Shown here: piece after piece, positions 8,116 to 16,251 of the stretch
Numbering within the stretch: the first letter of the stretch is position 1
Layout of the letters: the number at the start of each line of letters is the position of its first letter
Assembly (NCBI GenBank): GCA_958295785.1
Contig: OY282377.1
Coordinates: forward strand, 3,454,385 to 3,518,384
Direction of reading: 5' to 3'
Length of the DNA: 64,000 nt
Source of the DNA: an uncultured Latescibacterota bacterium
Lineage (GTDB): Bacteria; Latescibacterota; UBA2968
Made by a program: the position numbers and the translations under genes
Notes under the pieces: model-generated
Told to the model about the DNA's origin: nothing
Seen by the model: the letters and a program-made list of their open reading frames with translations, nothing else
The model's database searches: none

Positions 8116-8164
8116 TGATTTACGGACCCCATCGTTGTTGCGCGTCATGCCTCTATCGGAGAGA

Positions 8165-8192
8165 TTGACAAAATATGACAATCCGCTATGTT
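8165..8192 (+). promoter_or_regulatory. Promoter for the HTH antitoxin-like gene
   Basis: TTGACA at 8165-8170 is followed after 16 bases by TATGTT at 8187-8192, 20 bases before the ATG at 8213. It diverges from the PhyH promoter at 8088-8115, about 50 bases away. Confidence 0.6.
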
Positions 8193-8212
8193 ATTGTAAT
8201 GGAGACAGACTG

Positions 8213-8497
8213 ATGATGAAACACAAAGAGTTGATCGCAACAATGCGGTCACAACCCGGCTACAAAGAAAAGTATGATGCCGTAGCATCTGAGTTTGAAT
8301 TGCTGCGTAAGATGCTTGAAGCGCGCAAACGCGCTGGCCTGACGCAAGAGCAGGTCGCCGAGAAAATGGGTACAAAGGCAACGGCGATTACCCGCTTAGA
8401 ATCTGCCAATAGCCAACACTCCCCGAAAATCGAGACCCTGCGAAAATATGCAGAGGCTGTCGGATGTCGGCTCAATATTGAGTTGATTCCCGATTGA
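8213..8497 (+). CDS. XRE-family HTH protein, HigA-like antitoxin
   Basis: This is a 94-residue protein. The helix-turn-helix is in RKRAGLTQEQVAEKMGTKATAITRLES, followed by KIETLRKYAEAVGCRLNIEL, which is the ending of HigA-type antitoxins and related repressors. The start at 8213 has GGAG eight bases upstream and a promoter at 8165-8192. HigB toxins normally sit just before such genes. None is found here: the upstream sequence is a divergent promoter region. It may therefore be a solitary repressor or the survivor of a toxin pair. The gene after it (8553) has its own ribosome-binding site. Confidence 0.8.
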   Translation: MMKHKELIATMRSQPGYKEKYDAVASEFELLRKMLEARKRAGLTQEQVAEKMGTKATAITRLESANSQHSPKIETLRKYAEAVGCRLNIELIPD

Positions 8498-8552
8498 CCG
8501 AGGGCTATCATTTTGACTCGGGAAATTGTCCAATTACAACATGGAGGTCATC

Positions 8553-9329
8553 GTGGAATTAAGCGAGCGTCAGAAGCGATTTTTTTACAAAGAGGGCTAT
8601 CTCAAAGTTGCGGGCGCGGTGCCTCGCGTGATGGTGGATGCGGCGCGGCAAGTGATCAACGCCGAAATGGGCAAGGGGAATACCAATCCGTTCTCCGAGA
8701 TTAACACCGCGCCGGTCATTGCGGATTTGTTCAACGAAACGCCCGTGTTTTCCCTGCTCGAATCCGCATTGGGAAAAGGCAATTTGCAGCGTTGTCAAGC
8801 GGGCGGCATTAAGCTCAATTTTCCGCGCGCGCCCGGCAGTTCGGCAGATGCGTTGACAAAGAAAATTGGATGGGGCAGAAGCGGTGGGCATCTCGATGGG
8901 ATCAAGGCCGTGGGCGACCGCCTGCGCGGGTTGCGCGAAGACGGGACGTATAACCGCAATTTTACGTCGTTTGCCACGGTGTATTTGGACGACGTGCCCG
9001 TGCCCAATGGCGGCAATTTTACCGTGTGGCCCAAGTCGCATCACTTTTTTGAGAATTATTTCAGAAAACACGGGCACCAAATTTTGGACGACCACATGCC
9101 CCATGTCACATTGCCCGAAGATCCGGTATTTGTGACTGCCAAAGCGGGTGACGTGATTTTTGCCCATCATGCAATGGTGCATACGGGAGGCCCCAACACC
9201 TCGCCAAATATCCGGTACGCGGTGATTTTCAGGGCCAAACACGCACGGATCAACGACATTGGATTCGATGCGTTCACGGATATATGGCGCGAGTGGGATG
9301 GCGTGCGCGAAGCCGTGGGCATTGCGTGA
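8553..9329 (+). CDS. Phytanoyl-CoA dioxygenase (PhyH) family oxygenase
   Basis: This 258-residue protein has iron ligands in GGHLDGIKAVG (H-x-D) and HHAMVHTGGPNTSPNIRYAVIFR, which holds the distal His and the co-substrate Arg. The N-terminal LSERQKRFFYKEGYLKVAGAV is the standard PhyH opening. I chose the GTG at 8553 because GGAGG ends five bases before it; an ATG at 8541 overlaps that Shine-Dalgarno and the earlier TTG at 8526 has none. It shares only the family fold with the PhyH protein at 6750-7916, so the two probably act on different substrates. The next gene follows 54 bases downstream. Confidence 0.87.
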   Translation: MELSERQKRFFYKEGYLKVAGAVPRVMVDAARQVINAEMGKGNTNPFSEINTAPVIADLFNETPVFSLLESALGKGNLQRCQAGGIKLNFPRAPGSSADALTKKIGWGRSGGHLDGIKAVGDRLRGLREDGTYNRNFTSFATVYLDDVPVPNGGNFTVWPKSHHFFENYFRKHGHQILDDHMPHVTLPEDPVFVTAKAGDVIFAHHAMVHTGGPNTSPNIRYAVIFRAKHARINDIGFDAFTDIWREWDGVREAVGIA

Positions 9330-9383
9330 AAGATCACAAGTGTGGACTTGTGTTTTGAGGGTCAATTAAAGGACAGATCGAAA

Positions 9384-9620
9384 ATGACTGGAAGTGCTCA
9401 GTACATCAAAATCGTCGAATGGTCGGACGAAGACCAATGTTTCATTGGTTATTGTCCGGGCATTATCGGTCCGTGTTGCCACGGAGATAATGAAATCGAA
9501 GTCTATCGGGCGTTATGCCAGATTGTCGATGAATGGTTGGAAATCGCCCGTCGGGAAAACACGGCATTGCCGCCCCCAACGATTGGTAGAAACGTCGCCA
9601 AATTGTTGATGCCTACCTAA
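9384..9620 (+). CDS. HicB-like small protein
   Basis: This is a 78-residue protein. The core reads [20 protein letters not shown] then [23 protein letters not shown], matching the partial RNase H-like fold of HicB antitoxins (strand-GxxPG-strand-helix). No C-terminal DNA-binding domain is present and no HicA toxin gene is adjacent, so it is either a solitary HicB relative or a small binding protein. AAAGGA lies ten bases before the ATG. Its position between two catabolic enzyme genes gives no further clue. Confidence 0.68.
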   Translation: MTGSAQYIKIVEWSDEDQCFIGYCPGIIGPCCHGDNEIEVYRALCQIVDEWLEIARRENTALPPPTIGRNVAKLLMPT

Positions 9621-9690
9621 CCCCAAAGCCGTTGGGATTGATGGCGCGAGTGGGCATGGGATGAGACGAACCACAACAAAGGAGATCGAT

Positions 9691-10578
9691 ATGAAATCGG
9701 CGTCTAAATACGATCGGGAACTCCTCGATCTTTACGACGAGTATGTACACGGGCAAACGGATCGGCGTGGCTTTTTGAATCGCGCTGCGAAATTTGCCGT
9801 TGGCGGCGCGACAGCGGCCTCGCTTTTGGACAGCCTGAAACCCAATTACGCGCTCGCACAGCAAATCGCCACAGATGATGCGCGTATCAGTGCTGCGTAT
9901 CAAACCTATCCATCGCCCGAAGGCCACGATACCACGCGCGGTTATCTCGTCGCGCCGGCAGGGGCCGAGGGAAAAGTGCCCGGCGTGGTCGTCCTGCACG
10001 AAAATCGGGGCTTGAACCCCTATATCGAAGATGTTGCGCGCCGCGTGGCAACGGCCGGTTTTTTGGCCTTTGCCCCGGACGCGCTGGCACCGTTGGGCGG
10101 GTATCCCGGCACGGATGACGAGGGGCGGCTCATGCAGCGGCAAGTGGATCGCGATAAGATGATGGCAGATTTTATCGCTGCTGCGCGTTTTGTGCATTCG
10201 CATCCCCAATGCACGGGCAAAGTCGGCGCGGTGGGGTTCTGCTTTGGCGGCGGCGTGTCCAACGCGCTCGCGGTGAGTATCCCGGATATTATTTCCGCTG
10301 CGGTCCCCTTTTACGGGCGGCAACCCGCAACTGAGGATGTGCCGAAAATCAAAGCCGCTTTGCTCATTCACTATGCGGAATTGGATAGGCGCATCAACCG
10401 GGGCTGGCCCGCGTATGAGGCCGCCCTCAAAGAAGCGGGCGTGAATTATACGGCACACATCTACGAAGGCGTCAACCACGGATTTCACAACAATACAACG
10501 CCGCGCTATGACGAGGCGGCAGCAAAATTGGCGTGGCAACGCACGATTGATTTTTTTGACGCGACACTGCGGGAATAG
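9691..10578 (+). CDS. Dienelactone hydrolase family protein with Tat-type leader
   Basis: This is a 295-residue alpha/beta-hydrolase. A twin-arginine motif, [20 protein letters not shown], at about 23-42 follows a hydrophilic N-terminus, as in YghX-type DLH proteins, and predicts folded export. The catalytic triad is visible: Cys in [10 protein letters not shown], Asp in YAELDRRIN and His in [10 protein letters not shown]. The family hydrolyses dienelactones in aromatic catabolism, but many members act on other esters. AAAGGAG precedes the ATG. It is followed by a REP element and the tRNA-Val gene, with no clear terminator of its own. Confidence 0.87.
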   Translation: MKSASKYDRELLDLYDEYVHGQTDRRGFLNRAAKFAVGGATAASLLDSLKPNYALAQQIATDDARISAAYQTYPSPEGHDTTRGYLVAPAGAEGKVPGVVVLHENRGLNPYIEDVARRVATAGFLAFAPDALAPLGGYPGTDDEGRLMQRQVDRDKMMADFIAAARFVHSHPQCTGKVGAVGFCFGGGVSNALAVSIPDIISAAVPFYGRQPATEDVPKIKAALLIHYAELDRRINRGWPAYEAALKEAGVNYTAHIYEGVNHGFHNNTTPRYDEAAAKLAWQRTIDFFDATLRE

Positions 10579-10603
10579 GGAAAAAAAGATGCGAGGATAG
10601 AAA

Positions 10604-10634
10604 CGTAGGGGCGGTGCCCCCGTGCCCGCCCGAA
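10604..10634 (+). repeat. REP-like element (GTAGGGGCGGTGCCCCCGTG core), copy 1
   Basis: The core GTAGGGGCGGTGCCCCCGTG is followed by a CCCGCCCGAAAAGG tail. It contains a GGGGC-ggt-GCCCC hairpin. Nine copies occur in the window, all intergenic (this one, 35230, 40179, 46762, 47651, 49824, 60469, 63807, 63924). Confidence 0.75.
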
Positions 10635-10672
10635 AAGGATAGATACAAGAGGCAATGGATCTGAAAATCCGC

Positions 10673-10700
10673 TTGACAACATCCTTGGATTCGCATAGCT
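10673..10700 (+). promoter_or_regulatory. Probable promoter of tRNA-Val
   Basis: TTGACA at 10673-10678 is followed 15-16 bases later by a weak -10 (CATAGCT at 10694-10700), about 27 bases before the tRNA. The -35 is perfect; the -10 is poor. Confidence 0.45.
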
Positions 10701-10726
10701 TGTCCGCTCAAACACAGCGCGAGGGT

Positions 10727-10803
10727 GGGCGATTAGCTCAGGTGGTTAGAGTGCTTGCTTGACATGCAAGAGGTCACTGGTTCAAGTCCAGTATCGCCCA
10801 CCA
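10727..10803 (+). tRNA. tRNA-Val (anticodon GAC)
   Basis: A full cloverleaf is visible: acceptor GGGCGAT/ATCGCCC, D-arm GCTC/GAGT, anticodon stem CTTGC/GCAAG with loop TTGACAT (anticodon GAC), T-arm ACTGG/CCAGT with loop TTCAAGT, discriminator A and encoded CCA. It decodes GUC and GUU valine codons. It stands alone, followed directly by a terminator and then a MITE. Confidence 0.97.
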
Positions 10804-10814
10804 TTCAAAACGAC

Positions 10815-10852
10815 AAAATGGGTTACGCTAATTTCAGCGTGACCCATTTTTT
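10815..10852 (+). terminator. Rho-independent terminator after tRNA-Val
   Basis: A 15-bp stem, AAAATGGGTTACGCT with AGCGTGACCCATTTT (one mismatch), closes a 6-base loop and is followed by T residues. It begins 12 bases after the tRNA ends. Confidence 0.88.
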
Positions 10853-10872
10853 GATTGCGGATTGGTATAATA

Positions 10873-11360
10873 CTAAATTGATTTTCTGTTGCCCTGATGC
10901 GATATGTCACCCGCAAATGATCCCTTTGACGTTACCCAATCATTCAGAGAAGCCATGGCAACAAGCCCATCCCAAAAGACCATCAGACAAAACCATCACG
11001 CACAGCGCGCAAGGCCGCTCGCAACCCACAGCCATGATGCAACCCACCTTGCAGGCCAGCGCATGTCGTAGTGCGACAAAAGCGATTTGCGCTGTGCCAG
11101 CCTCTCGGCGCATGAGAGCGGCATTTTTGAACTGCTAAGGCAGTTGTACCCCGCTCGCCTACTTTTTTTTGCTGTTGAAAAAAAGTAGGGCGCCGCACGC
11201 CGTAGGCACAGGCGTAGCCAACGCATCACAGGCAACAAACGATGCTGTAGGGCCAAACGCTTTAGACAAGCAACGCCTGAGTGCTACGGAGCGTCTGTTC
11301 CCCATTTCTCATTCATCCCTGATGGGAGGCAGGATACGGACAAATAAAAGTCAAATTGGT
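10873..11360 (+). mobile_element. MITE, copy 1 (non-coding, terminal inverted repeats, TA flanks)
   Basis: This is the longest of three related non-coding elements (others at 35391 and 37448), all in the same orientation. The left end reads CTAAATTGATTTTCTGTTG; the right end read inward is CCAATTTGACTTTTATTTGT. It is bordered by TA on both sides, as for IS630/Tc1-mariner-type insertion. A shared internal block (TCACGCACAGCGCGCAAGGC) and a central T-run/A-run hairpin (CTACTTTTTTT..AAAAAAAGTAG) identify the family. This copy has about 28 extra bases near 11129-11156 containing the palindrome AACTGCTAAGGCAGTT. Reading frames are not conserved between copies. No transposase is encoded, so movement would depend on one elsewhere. 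Confidence 0.82.
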
Positions 11361-11367
11361 TAAGATG

Positions 11368-12378
11368 CTATTCCCACGGGTGAAGCACGATCTTTGCGGC
11401 TTTGCCGGCGGCCAAAAGACCGAATGCTTCTTGGATGTTGCTCATCGGCATGACGTGGCTGATCAATTTGTCGATGAGGGGGGATTCGGCGATCACTTGC
11501 ATCACGCCTTCGTAGTCGCGGATGTTGTAGAGCCATGTTCCGCACACTTGCAACCCCTTGCGGATCAGGTCGTTGCTCACTGTGATCGGCAGTTCATGGG
11601 CACACTCGCCGACGAACGCCACGCGGCCGCGTCGCCGCACCGCGTCTATGCACAGCCGCTCGCCGGGCACAGAGCCAGAGCAATCGACCGCGCAATCAAC
11701 GCCGCGACCGCCGGTCAGTTCGCGGATGTGCGCGAGCGGATCATCTGACGGATGTAGCACCACTTCTGCACCCAATTCGCGCCCGAGCGCGGCGCGCCAC
11801 GGCGCCGGTTCCACGGCCAGCACGCGCGCGCCTCGGAACCGGGCGTTGATGATGCCGCCGAGGCCCACCGGCCCAAGCCCTGTGATCAGCACCGTATCAA
11901 AAGCCCCTATGCCTATCGCCTGCATGCCGCCAAAGGACGCGCCGATGCCGTCAATTGCCATCGTCGCCTGTTCGTAGGTGACGCGCTCTGGAATCGGCAA
12001 CAACAGCCATGAGGGTTTGACGACGTAGTGGGCAAACGCGCCGCTGCCCTCGCGGGTGCCGGTAAACGCGGCGAAGTCATAACTGTTTTCGCAGTAGATA
12101 TAGTCGCCCGCGCGGCACAGGGCGCAAGTCCCGCACGAGTATTGGGGCATCACCGTGACCCGGTCGCCCACCTTCACGCGCCCCGGTTGCGCCATTGCCA
12201 CCACTTCGCCGGCGCCCTCGTGCCCGATCACGTTTCGGCGGTCACCAGCCAGCCACGCCTTGTATTCGGTACACATCGCCGAGGCGTGTACCTTCACCAC
12301 GGCCCAGTCCTCTTTTGGCTCTGGCACGGGCGCAGGCACCACATCTGCCTGCCGCTTGCCAATGATCCTCGCTTTCAT
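11368..12378 (-). CDS. Zinc-dependent medium-chain alcohol dehydrogenase
   Basis: This 336-residue MDR-superfamily enzyme has catalytic zinc ligands Cys in HASAMCTEY and His in NVIGHEGAGEVV, a complete structural-zinc loop CGTCALCRAGDYIYC, and the Rossmann NAD(P) motif TGLGPVGLGG. It probably oxidises a sugar alcohol or other polyol in the cytoplasm, judging from similarity to the threonine/sorbitol dehydrogenase branch; the substrate is unproven. The start at 12378 has GGAAG upstream. It is the last gene of the long minus-strand run that includes the restriction island, 29 bases after the DUF45 peptidase gene. MITE copy 1 ends eight bases beyond its stop codon. Confidence 0.88.
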   Translation of the reverse strand: MKARIIGKRQADVVPAPVPEPKEDWAVVKVHASAMCTEYKAWLAGDRRNVIGHEGAGEVVAMAQPGRVKVGDRVTVMPQYSCGTCALCRAGDYIYCENSYDFAAFTGTREGSGAFAHYVVKPSWLLLPIPERVTYEQATMAIDGIGASFGGMQAIGIGAFDTVLITGLGPVGLGGIINARFRGARVLAVEPAPWRAALGRELGAEVVLHPSDDPLAHIRELTGGRGVDCAVDCSGSVPGERLCIDAVRRRGRVAFVGECAHELPITVSNDLIRKGLQVCGTWLYNIRDYEGVMQVIAESPLIDKLISHVMPMSNIQEAFGLLAAGKAAKIVLHPWE

Positions 12379-12407
12379 ACCTTTCTTCCTCGGGCGCAAT
12401 GGGTGAC

Positions 12408-13136
12408 TCAATATCGCCAATTTTCATGGGCGAGCGGCGCGCGATTGAGTTCGTCTCTGTATAAATGCCATTGGGGCATCAGGGCATCCATCAGCGCACG
12501 GAAACGCGCATTGTGGTGTCGTTCCAAGAAATGGACCATCTCGTGGACGAGAATGTACGCCAAGCACGAGGGCGGCTTCTTGACCAGTTCGAGATTCAGC
12601 CAAACGCGCCCGGCACGCGCGTTGCAGGATCCCCAGCGGGTCTTCATCCTTTTGATACGCACGTCATTGACAATCACGCCAACCCTCGCTTCCCACTTGG
12701 CGACGAGTGCGGGCAACGCGCCGCGGAGTTGGCCGCGATACCAGCCATACAGTACGGCCTCTCGCGTATCTCGGTCGTTGCCCCGGCGAACGCGCAATTC
12801 CATGGTGGCGTTATTGGGCAAACGCACCGCCGGCGGGCCATTGTGTTCAATAATGTCGATCCGATAGCGTCGGCCCCAAAAATAATGGCTTTCGCCGGTT
12901 ATGAACTCCCGTTGAGACTGGCGATCCTGTTGCGCGAACTCGGCCTGCTGCCGGCGAATCCACCCCAAGCGCGAAATGATGGCCAGGCGCACGGCGTCAT
13001 CGTCGAGGCGCAGCGGCGAGGCCACCCGCACGCGACCGGTTGGCGGATAAACGCCCACATGCAAATTCTTAATGTCTTTGCGAACGATCTCCACAGAGAT
13101 GCCACGCACATCGATATATCGCCGATCAGTAGTCAT
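12408..13136 (-). CDS. DUF45/YgjP-type metallopeptidase
   Basis: This is a 242-residue protein. The zinc-protease motif HEMVHFLERHHNARF (HExxH with a downstream His) and the preceding MKTRWGSCNARAGRVWLNLELVKKPP are diagnostic of the YgjP/WLM-like DUF45 family. Genes of this family are often found beside type I restriction subunits. Here the ATG at 13136 lies 11 bases inside the hsdR 3' end, so translation is coupled to HsdR. Its role in restriction systems is unknown; turnover of the restriction subunit, as ClpXP does in enteric bacteria, is a reasonable guess but only a guess. Confidence 0.88.
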   Translation of the reverse strand: MTTDRRYIDVRGISVEIVRKDIKNLHVGVYPPTGRVRVASPLRLDDDAVRLAIISRLGWIRRQQAEFAQQDRQSQREFITGESHYFWGRRYRIDIIEHNGPPAVRLPNNATMELRVRRGNDRDTREAVLYGWYRGQLRGALPALVAKWEARVGVIVNDVRIKRMKTRWGSCNARAGRVWLNLELVKKPPSCLAYILVHEMVHFLERHHNARFRALMDALMPQWHLYRDELNRAPLAHENWRY

Positions 13137-16100
13137 CTCGCGCCTTTACAATCTTGAATATCGCCTTTGCGAGACACTCGTCTCCCCCGAGCTCCGACTT
13201 GATGGCTTTGCAGATGCGCCGTTCCTTGAACGTGTTTCCCCTCCAGTCCGCCATCATGGTGCCACGAACCGCAATGTCGATAGCCAAGGCCGTTGTTTCG
13301 GCCGTACTGGCGGCGGTATCGGCGACCCGCTCTCGGCGCACGAGTTGGTCTAAGCCCTCGACGTCCTTCAAGTTGTCGTACAGGGCGCGATGGGCGCGGG
13401 TCCGCAGGGCAATCGGGTATGCCCCGTGCTCCGGCTGGCTCACCTGTTTCGCCAACGCGACGATCCGCGCCAGATAGGCTTTGTAATCTATGGCCGCCTG
13501 CTTGCGTTGACAGATCAGGGCGTCGAGCAAGGCCGACATTTTCTCGTAGTACTTTGGGTTGACGGCCGTCTCGTCGATGATGATTCGCCGCACATTGTTC
13601 TCGATAGTCTCGGCCATTGCTTCTCGATTCTCGCGAATGCCCGCGGGCAAGGACGCCAGCGCGTTCTCCCCGCGCTTGGCGATCAGTTGCACGAGCGTCT
13701 GATTGTCGAATGTGGAGATCTGCGCGGTCTCCTCGGCCCGGATGTACATGTCGAGCAAATCCCTCATCGCCGGTTCGTACATCTTCAGGTCGATATAGTC
13801 GCCGCTGGCGAGCTTGACCTCTGCACGCACCTTTTCGCAGTGGGCCACCTCGTCTTTGATCGCCCGCGCCTCGGCGTCGGCATAGCCTGCCTCTCGCATC
13901 TCGTTGGCCAAATTGGCGTAGGCGCGCAGGAACGATCCGACGAGTTTGTAGAGCGTCACGCGCTTGCGCTCGTTGTCCTTGCGTTGCTCGCCACTTTCCG
14001 CAACGCAGAAGAAGCGCAGATAGGCCGCCGTATCGCGCGGGGGCGCGACCGGCTCGCACAGCGCCGCGATCTCCTCGCGGACTTCCTCGAGTCGCTCCCG
14101 CCCCTTTTGCAATCGATCCTCGAGCAATCCCCTGACGTCTTCCGCGTCATAGCCATCAAACGCCTCGCCGGTATAATCGCCGATAGCCTGCTCGAGCGAC
14201 CGGAACAGATCCTTGTAGTCGATGACGTAGCCGTATTCCTTGTCTTCGCCATGCAGGCGGTTGACCCGGCAGATCGCTTGGAACAAGCCGTGGTCGCGCA
14301 TTTGCTTGTCGATGTAGAGATAGGTCGCGGGCGGGGCGTCAAAGCCGGTCAGCAACTTATCCACCACGATCAGGAGTTTCATCAGCCTCGGCTCTTCGAC
14401 GAATCGCTTTTTCACCTCCCGCTCGAATTGCTCCACCCTGTACATCGCCGCGTCTTCCGACGCGTTGAAGTGCGCCGCGAGCATCTTCCGGTAGATGTCG
14501 TATTGGCGCAATTTCTCGGTGAGGCCCTCGCCGGACTCTTCGCCCTTGATGTCCGACACTGCCGGTTTGTAAGACGTAACGATGGCGCACTTGCCCGCCA
14601 AGTCGGTTTGCTGAAACAACTCGAAGAGGCGACAGGCCGAATAGATGCTGTTTGAGACGAGCAGGGCGTTGCCGCGACCGCTCTTGAGCCGATCTCGCGT
14701 TTCCATGTCGAACAGGATGTCGGCGACGATCTTCTCCAGTCGCCCCCGCGAACTCATCACCTTTTGCATCGTGCCCCAGCGTTGCTTGAGTTGGGCCTTT
14801 GCGATATCGGTCAATCCTCGGGTCTTGCTCTCGAACCACTGATCGATCTTGGCCTGCGACGCGATGTTCTGATCGATGTCGCGCGCCTCGTAGCGCAGGT
14901 CGAGGACGACGCGATCATGCACGGCCTCGTCGTATTTGTAGGTGTGGATGTACGGCCCGAAGGTCTCGATGCTGCGCTGCTTGTCGTCCTTGAGCAACGG
15001 CGTCCCGGTGAAGCCGATCAGCGTCGCCGCAGGCAACAGTTCTTTCATCGCCGCGTGGAGCTTGCCCGACTGGGTGCGATGGCATTCATCCACAAAGACG
15101 AACAACTCGCCTTTGGCGCGAAATCCCGCCGGCAAATTGTTGCGAATTTCTTTGAGGAATGCGTCGAGGTCGCCATCTTCCGACGCGCCAAACTTGTGGA
15201 TCAACGAGCAGATCAGCCATTCGTCGCCCACGTTGAGCACGCGCGCCAGATCGGCACCGCTCGTCGTGCGATAGATGTTCTCGCTGACGCCCTTGAAGAC
15301 CCTTTCGATCTGCTCGTCCAGTTCAGTGCGGTCCGTGACGATCAGCACCCTGCCATCGGTTACGCGCTCGCGGATCCACTTTGCCAGCCAGACCATCGTC
15401 AGGCTTTTGCCGCTGCCTTGGGTGTGCCAGATGATGCCGCCCTCGCGATGCTGAACGCGCTGTTGTGCGGCCCACACCCCGAAATACTGATTGTGGCGGC
15501 AGGTCTTTTTGCCGCCTGAATCAAAGACCGTGAAGTCGTGCGCGATCTCCAGCAACCGCTCCTTGCTGCAAAGTTGACTCAGTTCCCGCAACAACGGGTT
15601 GTCGCCTGCGTCTAAGTGGGCGTCTGTTTCTTTCCAGCGCAGATAGTATTTCTCCTGTGTCTTGATCACGCCATAGCGCAACCCTTCGGTTTCGTTGCCG
15701 GCCAGCACGAGTTGAACCGTGGTGTAGAACGGGCGGATGAATTCTTTTTTCTGGCTGTCGAGGTGTTGCCGAATGCCCTCGGCCACCGATACTGTGGACC
15801 GCTTCAACTCCAGCACGCCCAAGGCGATGCCGTTGACGTAGAGCACGAGGTCGGGCCGTCTGGCGTTCTCTCCGGCAATGGTAACCTCCTCGGCGATAGC
15901 AAAGGCGTTGTTGCCCGGGTTTGACCAGTCGATCAGATAGACGGTCTGGGTTTGCCCGCCGACGTTTGGACGCACCTTGACGCCGTATCGGAGCAGGCCA
16001 TACACCTCGCGGTTGGCGTCGTAGAGCGTTTTGTTGATGCCGAGTGCCGCGTCCAATTTGTGCAATGCCTTGTCAATGGCTTTGTCGCCATGCCCTTGGC

Positions 16101-16251
16101 GCTTCAGCCAGTCGGTGAGCAACGCCTTCTCGACATTGGCGTTGTCGCGCCGACCCTTCCAGTTGCCGAGGTAGGCATAGCCGAGCGCGTCTTGAAAGAA
16201 CGCGACCACGCGCCGTTGTGTAAAAATTTCTTTTTGACCAACTGTGCTCAT
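13126..16251 (-). CDS. hsdR: Type I restriction enzyme, R (endonuclease/translocase) subunit
   Basis: This is a 1041-residue protein of normal length. The N-terminal nuclease is seen as Asp134 with Glu148-Leu-Lys150 (PDLVLYVNG..VLELK). The SF2 translocase follows: Walker A TQGSGKS at 277-283, DECH at 388-391, and TGTPL as motif III. The C-terminal helical part binds HsdM. HsdR cuts unmethylated DNA only within a complex with HsdM and HsdS. Its ATG overlaps the stop of the DUF4062 gene (ATGA at 16248-16251). No inactivating change is visible, but the partner hsdM gene at 21720-24139 is frameshifted, so the complex probably cannot form. Confidence 0.95.
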   Translation of the reverse strand: MSTVGQKEIFTQRRVVAFFQDALGYAYLGNWKGRRDNANVEKALLTDWLKRQGHGDKAIDKALHKLDAALGINKTLYDANREVYGLLRYGVKVRPNVGGQTQTVYLIDWSNPGNNAFAIAEEVTIAGENARRPDLVLYVNGIALGVLELKRSTVSVAEGIRQHLDSQKKEFIRPFYTTVQLVLAGNETEGLRYGVIKTQEKYYLRWKETDAHLDAGDNPLLRELSQLCSKERLLEIAHDFTVFDSGGKKTCRHNQYFGVWAAQQRVQHREGGIIWHTQGSGKSLTMVWLAKWIRERVTDGRVLIVTDRTELDEQIERVFKGVSENIYRTTSGADLARVLNVGDEWLICSLIHKFGASEDGDLDAFLKEIRNNLPAGFRAKGELFVFVDECHRTQSGKLHAAMKELLPAATLIGFTGTPLLKDDKQRSIETFGPYIHTYKYDEAVHDRVVLDLRYEARDIDQNIASQAKIDQWFESKTRGLTDIAKAQLKQRWGTMQKVMSSRGRLEKIVADILFDMETRDRLKSGRGNALLVSNSIYSACRLFELFQQTDLAGKCAIVTSYKPAVSDIKGEESGEGLTEKLRQYDIYRKMLAAHFNASEDAAMYRVEQFEREVKKRFVEEPRLMKLLIVVDKLLTGFDAPPATYLYIDKQMRDHGLFQAICRVNRLHGEDKEYGYVIDYKDLFRSLEQAIGDYTGEAFDGYDAEDVRGLLEDRLQKGRERLEEVREEIAALCEPVAPPRDTAAYLRFFCVAESGEQRKDNERKRVTLYKLVGSFLRAYANLANEMREAGYADAEARAIKDEVAHCEKVRAEVKLASGDYIDLKMYEPAMRDLLDMYIRAEETAQISTFDNQTLVQLIAKRGENALASLPAGIRENREAMAETIENNVRRIIIDETAVNPKYYEKMSALLDALICQRKQAAIDYKAYLARIVALAKQVSQPEHGAYPIALRTRAHRALYDNLKDVEGLDQLVRRERVADTAASTAETTALAIDIAVRGTMMADWRGNTFKERRICKAIKSELGGDECLAKAIFKIVKARDDY

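Noticed and set aside
10727-10803. tRNA-Val as an attachment site for a genomic island beginning with the MITE
   Set aside because: No integrase gene and no repeated tRNA 3' end was found downstream.
11169-11363. Short open frames inside the MITE copies
   Set aside because: The three copies do not keep the same frame or length, so coding is unlikely.
13390-14655. 421-codon plus-strand frame opposite hsdR
   Set aside because: It has no recognisable domain and mirrors intact hsdR coding sequence.
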